8,764 nucleotides of DNA from Acidimicrobiaceae bacterium. GTDB lineage: Bacteria; Actinomycetota; Acidimicrobiia; Acidimicrobiales; Ilumatobacteraceae. How positions within the stretch are numbered: position 1 is the stretch's first letter; each line of letters begins with the position of its first letter. The notes beneath the pieces were generated by a model that was not told where the DNA came from, searched no databases, and was given only the letters and a program-made list of their open reading frames with translations. The DNA is taken from the NCBI GenBank assembly GCA_003455715.1, contig DMQJ01000045.1, positions 421 through 9,184 on the forward strand, given 5' to 3'. The position numbers and the translations under genes were made by a program. This document shows, piece by piece, positions 5,019 to 8,764 of this stretch.

Positions 5019-6392
5019 ATGAGTGCAACGGAACGCACCGACCACCGTCACCTCGCCGAGCGAGCCAAGCAGATCACCGCCCGCGAACTTCGTGCCTACA
5101 TCGACCGTACGCACGGCTCGCAGCGGGCCACTGAGCGGGCGCGCAAGGTGCTGCCGCTCGGTGTGCCGAGCAGCTTCCAGGCGTACGACCCTCATCCCAT
5201 CGTGGTCCGCCGGGCGCAAGACGCCTGGATGGAAGACGTCGATGGCAACCGCTACATCGACTTCGACATGGGCTTCGGCGCGTTGTTCTCCGGGCACTGT
5301 CACCCGGCGGTGCGGAGGGCGGTCGAGCAGCAACTCGACGACGGCACCCTGTTCGTCACTCCGTGCGAGATGAACGCCGAAGTGGCCGAGTTGCTGGCCG
5401 AGCGCTACGGCCTGCCGATGTGGCGCTTCACCAACTCCGGCACCGAAGCCACCATGGATGCCATCCGCGTGGCACGTGGCATCACGGGGCGAGAGAAGTT
5501 GGTGAAGGTGGAGGGTGGCTATCACGGCCACCACGACGAAGTGATGATCTCCATGAAGCCACCGCTCAGCGAGGCAGGCCCGGCCGACGCGCCACGCGCC
5601 ATCCCCGCCACGGCCGGTATCACCCGCGGGGTCCTCGCCGACACCATCGTCATTCCGTACAACAACGCCGAAGCACTCGAGCGGGTGTTGCAGAACGGCG
5701 ATGTCGCCGCGTTCATCGTCGAGCCGGTGATGGAGAACATCGGCATCTGTATGCCGCAGCCCGGTTACCTGCAGGCCGTTCGCGACATCACCCGCAAGTA
5801 CGGCACCATGCTCATCTTCGACGAGGTGAAGACGGGCATCACGGCCGGCTGGGGCGGCGCCACGGGCGCGCTCGGGGTGCAGCCCGACCTGGTGTCGTTG
5901 GCCAAGAGCATCGGCGGCGGCCTGCCCCTCGGCGCCTTTGGTGGCACCCGCGAGTGCATGGACCAGATCTCCGCTGGCAAGGTGCTGCACCTGGGCACCT
6001 ACAACGGCAATCCTCTGTGCATGGCTGCTGGCCGCGCCGTGCTGGCCGAGGTCTGCACACCGGAGGCCACGCAGGCCACCATCGACCGCAACCGACTGTT
6101 GCTCGACGCCTGCGACCGCATCATCGCCGATGCCGGCCTGCCGGCGCACACCGTGCAGTTCGGCGCCAAGGGCTGTGTCACGTGGGCACCCGAGCCCATC
6201 CGCAACTACCGCGACTACAAAGCCACCGACTTCGACCTGGCGTTCGCTCAATGGATGCACGGCATCAACCGTGGCGTGCTCCTGCCGCCCGGTCTCGACG
6301 AGCAGTGGCTCATCTCCGTGCTGCACACCGACGCCGACGCTCTGCACTACGCCGACGTGTTCGGTGAGTTCGTGGCCGAACTCACCGCCTGA
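5019..6392 (+). CDS. Class-III PLP aminotransferase, glutamate-1-semialdehyde aminomutase-like
   Basis: This 457-residue cytoplasmic enzyme is predicted to use pyridoxal phosphate to move an amino group. Motifs run in the order of glutamate-1-semialdehyde 2,1-aminomutase and related class-III enzymes: DVDGNRYIDFDMGFGALFSGHCHP (73-96), NSGTEATMDAIRVARG (139-154) at the phosphate site, YHGHHDE (168-174), VEPV (234-237), FDEVKTG (267-273) with Asp268 for the pyridine nitrogen, and SLAKSIGGGLPLGAFGG (293-309) with Lys296 as the Schiff-base lysine. GTYNGNPL (326-333) supplies the second-subunit phosphate contact. It has an N-terminal segment of about 50 residues before the family core. No other tetrapyrrole gene is nearby, so a true HemL role is doubtful; it may act on another omega- or beta-amino acid. 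It appears to be a single-gene transcript, bounded by its own promoter and a 3' hairpin. Confidence 0.88.
   Translation: MSATERTDHRHLAERAKQITARELRAYIDRTHGSQRATERARKVLPLGVPSSFQAYDPHPIVVRRAQDAWMEDVDGNRYIDFDMGFGALFSGHCHPAVRRAVEQQLDDGTLFVTPCEMNAEVAELLAERYGLPMWRFTNSGTEATMDAIRVARGITGREKLVKVEGGYHGHHDEVMISMKPPLSEAGPADAPRAIPATAGITRGVLADTIVIPYNNAEALERVLQNGDVAAFIVEPVMENIGICMPQPGYLQAVRDITRKYGTMLIFDEVKTGITAGWGGATGALGVQPDLVSLAKSIGGGLPLGAFGGTRECMDQISAGKVLHLGTYNGNPLCMAAGRAVLAEVCTPEATQATIDRNRLLLDACDRIIADAGLPAHTVQFGAKGCVTWAPEPIRNYRDYKATDFDLAFAQWMHGINRGVLLPPGLDEQWLISVLHTDADALHYADVFGEFVAELTA
6362..6387. terminator. Perfect 11-bp hairpin across the 3' end of the aminotransferase gene
   Basis: CGGTGAGTTCG (6362-6372) and CGAACTCACCG (6377-6387) pair without mismatch around a TGGC loop. 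The stem lies inside the last codons, ending 3 bases before the stop codon at 6390-6392. It stands between two convergent genes and works equally in both strands. It lacks a U-tract, so a bidirectional terminator or 3'-end stability role is inferred. Confidence 0.5.
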
Positions 6393-6393
6393 C

Positions 6394-6405
6394 ACCGTGC
6401 ACGGT
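6394..6405. repeat. 12-bp perfect palindrome between convergent genes
   Basis: ACCGTGCACGGT is its own reverse complement and begins directly after the aminotransferase stop codon, next to the 11-bp hairpin. It may extend the terminator structure or be a protein site; it could also be chance. Confidence 0.4.
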
Positions 6406-6416
6406 CGCCTCGGCCG

Positions 6417-7223
6417 TCAGCTCCAGTGGCGCTGCTCGGTGTATCGGTAGCTGCTCACCGGCGCGTTCCAACGTCGCCGCCGGGTAGCCATACCCGAGCC
6501 CGCCCACAGGCCCAGCGCGGCGCCCACCAGCACCAACTCCATCCCGATGAGGAGGGGGAGCGAGTCGTCGGCCAGAACGGCCGACACCCGCGCCCATGGT
6601 GTGTCGTCGAGCAGCGGAATCACCAACCGGGGTACGACGTAGCCGAGGAGCGCAACGAGCAGGGCGAGGAGCAGGAGGCCCAGCGCGAGGCTGCGCATCA
6701 GGGCGGTGCGCTCAGGGTGGGCGAAGAAGCCGAGCGCGATGAGCACCACGGTGGCGATACCTGCGATGGGCACCAGCCAACCCAGCACATTGCGTGCAAT
6801 GTCGAGGGCAGTGATACGTGGCACGGGCAGGGTGATGGCCGGAAGGTCGGCAGCGGCCTCGTTGCGCACGATGGGCACCAACTGCTGGCCGGTGATTTGT
6901 ACCGGCTCCTTCTGTTCGCCGATGAGGTGAGCGTGGGCGTCGCGAATGACCTCCGACAGGAGCGCCTGCCCCTCCGGATGGTCGGCAACCTGATCGAGCA
7001 CGGCTCGCACGTCGGCTGGAGTTTGCCCCAGCTGGTCGGCCGTCGCCGTGGCGATGAGATCGAGGAGTTCGTTCTTGATGGCGCTCTCACCGAGGATCGC
7101 GCCCGCCGCGGCCTTGCTGCTGGACGGGTCGAACGCGGTGCGCTGCAGCATGAAGCCCGACACGGCGAGGCTGGCACAGGCGTAGGCGAGGCCGAACAGC
7201 AGCCCGGCAAGAGTTCGGCGCAC
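6417..7223 (-). CDS. Membrane protein with large N-proximal extracytoplasmic loop, unknown function
   Basis: This 268-residue protein has one N-terminal membrane helix (about 5-27), a hydrophilic region of about 115 residues (28-142), and three more helices (about 143-167, 175-197, 222-243). A basic tail with RRRR (248-251) follows. The order basic-helix-loop puts the 28-142 region outside the membrane. That region is mostly helical and acidic, including KNELLDLIATATADQLGQTPADVRAVLDQV (50-79), like other uncharacterised actinobacterial membrane proteins. No catalytic motif is seen. The start is GTG at 7223; no Shine-Dalgarno sequence precedes it. The gene is divergent from the DUF983 gene, with 50 bp between starts, and convergent with the aminotransferase gene. 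Confidence 0.78.
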   Translation of the reverse strand: MRRTLAGLLFGLAYACASLAVSGFMLQRTAFDPSSSKAAAGAILGESAIKNELLDLIATATADQLGQTPADVRAVLDQVADHPEGQALLSEVIRDAHAHLIGEQKEPVQITGQQLVPIVRNEAAADLPAITLPVPRITALDIARNVLGWLVPIAGIATVVLIALGFFAHPERTALMRSLALGLLLLALLVALLGYVVPRLVIPLLDDTPWARVSAVLADDSLPLLIGMELVLVGAALGLWAGSGMATRRRRWNAPVSSYRYTEQRHWS

Positions 7224-7260
7224 GAGGGGACAGTCTTGCCGATCCGGCGCGCGAGTTCTA

Positions 7261-7267
7261 TACCATA
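7261..7267. promoter_or_regulatory. Overlapping divergent -10 elements
   Basis: TACCATA contains TACCAT on the plus strand (7261-7266), 7 nt before the ATG at 7274, and TATGGT on the minus strand (7267-7262), about 38 nt before the GTG at 7223. Both fit TANNNT. One AT-rich core in otherwise GC-rich DNA could therefore serve both genes, with a leaderless plus transcript and a leader of about 30 nt on the minus side. Confidence 0.4.
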
Positions 7268-7273
7268 GGGGGT

Positions 7274-7702
7274 ATGAGCACTGGCTTGCCGTCCACCGCC
7301 ACCATGTTTCGTCGCGCCGTGGTGCTCAAGTGTCCGCACTGCGGCGGACGCAAGACCTTCATCAAGCACTGGCTGGCGCGACACGACCGCTGTCGCACCT
7401 GCGGCATCCGCTGGCACCGCGAGCACGGCTTCGAACTCGGCCCCACCGCGCTCAACGTGGTCATGACGTTCTTCACCCTTGGGGTGGGCATGGTGGTCGC
7501 CTTCGTGGCGACCGCCCCCGACTTCAAAGTGGTGCCGCTCACGCTCGGGGTGGTGGGCGGTGCGGTGCTCGTGCCGCTCATCCTCTATCCGTTCACGTAC
7601 ACGCTGTGGTTGGCGTTCGACCTGGCCACGCACAAGCCCGACGCGCACGAGCTCGCCGAGGCAGCCGCCAGCCTGGGGAGCCGTTCAGAGGTCGCTGGCT
7701 AG
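7274..7702 (+). CDS. DUF983 family zinc-ribbon membrane protein
   Basis: This 142-residue protein has the DUF983 layout: two Cys pairs, CPHC (20-23) and CRTC (40-43), forming a zinc-ribbon-like knuckle; a short linker with the family's G-x-x-P-(T)-A-L-N (56-61); and two membrane helices (about 58-80 and 88-116). The function of the family is not established; the Cys pairs suggest metal binding at the cytoplasmic membrane face. ATG at 7274 gives a normal length. A G-run (7268-7272) sits only 1 nt before the ATG, too close for a normal Shine-Dalgarno sequence, so leaderless translation fits better. The start of recA is 228 nt downstream with its own promoter. Confidence 0.85.
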   Translation: MSTGLPSTATMFRRAVVLKCPHCGGRKTFIKHWLARHDRCRTCGIRWHREHGFELGPTALNVVMTFFTLGVGMVVAFVATAPDFKVVPLTLGVVGGAVLVPLILYPFTYTLWLAFDLATHKPDAHELAEAAASLGSRSEVAG

Positions 7703-7739
7703 AGCGCCGACGGATCGCACATTTGTTCGGTCGAAATGC

Positions 7740-7768
7740 TTGATCGAACCGGTGTTCGTAGTTACAGT
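7740..7768 (+). promoter_or_regulatory. recA SOS promoter
   Basis: TTGATC (7740-7745) and TACAGT (7763-7768) form a -35/-10 pair with the optimal 17-bp spacer. The spacer contains the LexA box. Transcription would start near 7775, giving a leader of about 155 nt before recA. Confidence 0.72.
7745..7758. promoter_or_regulatory. LexA operator (SOS box)
   Basis: The sequence CGAACCGGTGTTCG matches the actinobacterial/Bacillus-type LexA site GAAC-N4-GTTC exactly (GAAC 7746-7749, GTTC 7754-7757), with C and G flanks keeping the dyad. It lies between the recA -35 and -10, so bound LexA would block RNA polymerase. This predicts induction of recA by DNA damage. Confidence 0.88.
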
Positions 7769-7844
7769 GGTGTCGTTCGTACATGGCACCACCGGCTCGG
7801 GCGGTGTCAGGGGCCAGCCCGGTAACCCTGTCACACCCCTTCCG

Positions 7845-7850
7845 TATGGT
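7845..7850 (+). promoter_or_regulatory. Possible second recA promoter -10
   Basis: TATGGT in the recA leader fits TANNNT, and TGTCA (7829-7833) lies 11 nt before it, loosely recalling the LexA-independent mycobacterial recA promoter class. No good -35 is seen. This is a weak candidate. Confidence 0.2.
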
Positions 7851-7930
7851 GCGGTGCATCGAGGCAACCGCCTCCGCACACACCAACCGCCCCCGTCCGT
7901 GGGGCACTTCGCAGGGAAGGGAACGTTCAC

Positions 7931-8764
7931 ATGAGCAACGATCGCGAGAAGGCACTCGACGTCGCACTGGCCGCCATCGACAAGCAGTTCGGCAAGGGCT
8001 CCATCATGAAGATGGGCGAGAAGGGGTCCATGGCCATCGAGGCGGTCCAGACGGGTGCCATGGCGCTCGATGTGGCCCTCGGGGTCGGCGGCCTGCCGCG
8101 CGGCCGCGTCGTGGAGATCTTCGGTCCGGAGTCGTCGGGTAAGTCAACCCTGGCAATGCACGTCGTCGCCGAGGCACAGCGCAACGGCGGCATCTGCGCC
8201 TACATCGACGCCGAGCATGCGATGGATCCGGTCTACGCCAAGGCGATCGGGGTCGACATCGATCAACTCCTCATCAGCCAGCCCGACACGGGCGAGCAGG
8301 CACTTGAGATCGCCGACATGCTGGTGCGCTCCGGTGCGCTCGATGTGGTGGTCATCGACTCGGTGGCAGCACTCACCCCTCGCGCCGAGATCGAAGGCGA
8401 GATGGGCGACACCCACGTCGGTCTGCAGGCACGGTTGATGAGCCAGGCGTTGCGCAAGCTCACCGCCAACCTCAACAAGACCAAGACCATCGCCATCTTC
8501 ATCAACCAGTTGCGCGAGAAGATCGGCGTCATGTTCGGCTCGCCCGAAACCACCCCCGGCGGCCGTGCCCTGAAGTTCTACTCCTCGGTGCGCCTCGACA
8601 TCCGCCGAATCGAGAGCATCAAGGACGGGGCCGAAGTGGTCGGCTCGCGTACTCGGGTGAAGGTGGTCAAGAACAAGGGGGCGCCGCCCTTCAAAAAGGC
8701 CGAGTTCGACATCATGTACGGCAAGGGCATCAGCCGCGAGGGCTCACTGATCGACATGGCGGTC
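7931..8764 (+). CDS. recA: RecA recombinase, 3' end beyond window
   Basis: 278 codons are visible, out of the roughly 340-350 usual for RecA. RecA forms filaments on single-stranded DNA, drives strand exchange with ATP, and stimulates LexA self-cleavage. Landmarks: the N-terminal helix and GKGSIMKMG (21-29); Walker A GPESSGKS (65-72); [10 protein letters not shown] (91-100) with the catalytic Glu95; Walker B LDVVVID (137-143); and DNA-binding loop 2 with [21 protein letters not shown] (191-211). [10 protein letters not shown] (247-256) follows. The two regions where mycobacterial RecA carries inteins (near 205 and 251) are uninterrupted here. ATG at 7931 follows AGGGAAGGGA with an 8-nt spacer. 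The LexA box upstream implies SOS control. The cut C-terminus is due only to the window edge. Confidence 0.98.
   Translation, partial: MSNDREKALDVALAAIDKQFGKGSIMKMGEKGSMAIEAVQTGAMALDVALGVGGLPRGRVVEIFGPESSGKSTLAMHVVAEAQRNGGICAYIDAEHAMDPVYAKAIGVDIDQLLISQPDTGEQALEIADMLVRSGALDVVVIDSVAALTPRAEIEGEMGDTHVGLQARLMSQALRKLTANLNKTKTIAIFINQLREKIGVMFGSPETTPGGRALKFYSSVRLDIRRIESIKDGAEVVGSRTRVKVVKNKGAPPFKKAEFDIMYGKGISREGSLIDMAV

Noticed and set aside
4788..6395. 535-codon open frame on the minus strand opposite the aminotransferase gene
   Set aside because: It is rich in His, Gly, Val and Ala with no domain pattern, as expected for the antisense of a GC-rich gene; the plus strand carries all the conserved motifs.
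7667..7699. GCCAGC/GCTGGC inverted repeat at the end of the DUF983 gene as a terminator
   Set aside because: The stem is only 6 bp with a loop of about 21 nt and no U-tract; too weak to claim.
7726..7735. TTCG-GT-CGAA dyad upstream of the recA promoter as a second LexA box
   Set aside because: The half-sites face the wrong way (GTTC then GAA instead of GAAC then GTTC) and the spacing is 2 rather than 4.
7783..8142. 119-codon plus-strand frame in the recA leader, possible leader peptide
   Set aside because: It overlaps over 200 bases of recA in another frame, has Arg/Gly-rich shadow composition and lacks a ribosome binding site.
7931..8764. Intein in recA
   Set aside because: The reading frame is continuous through both positions where mycobacterial recA inteins are inserted.

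Overview
This is about 8.8 kb of high-GC chromosomal DNA, most of it near 68-70% G+C by eye. It reads as core genome of a high-GC actinobacterium, possibly an Acidimicrobiia-type lineage. The evidence is an actinobacterial-style RecA, a LexA operator of the GAAC-N4-GTTC type in front of recA, GTG starts, tRNA genes that encode their CCA ends, and apparent leaderless promoters. The taxonomic call is inference. I see no IS element, CRISPR array, rRNA or prophage gene.

Left part (about 1-2994, minus strand): a compact five-gene unit. In reading order it holds a RimJ/RimL-type GNAT acetyltransferase, a classical short-chain dehydrogenase, two tandem flavodoxin-fold NAD(P)H:quinone reductases that are paralogues of each other, and the 5' part of a SMI1/KNR4 (SUKH)-like gene that runs off the left edge. 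Junctions are an 8-nt overlap, a 10-nt gap, a 4-nt GTGA overlap and an 18-nt gap, so one transcript is likely. The SUKH-like gene has clearly lower G+C (about 60%) and may be an acquired immunity-type gene.

Middle (3027-5018): a divergent plus-strand zinc-free quinone oxidoreductase starts only 32 bp from the acetyltransferase start. It converges on a small four-helix membrane protein gene (minus). Upstream of that gene on the same strand lie tRNA-Lys(CTT) and tRNA-His(GTG), and a strong hairpin separates the tRNA pair from the membrane protein gene.

Right part (5019-8764): a plus-strand class-III PLP enzyme resembling glutamate-1-semialdehyde aminomutase ends in an 11-bp perfect hairpin. 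It converges on a minus-strand four-helix membrane protein with a large loop. That gene is divergent from a DUF983 zinc-ribbon membrane protein, and the two may share one promoter core. Last comes recA, cut by the right edge, with a textbook SOS promoter: the LexA box sits between the -35 and -10 elements. No new multi-gene system is evident. The best leads are the low-GC SUKH-like gene at the left edge, the promoter architectures, and the aminotransferase of unknown substrate.
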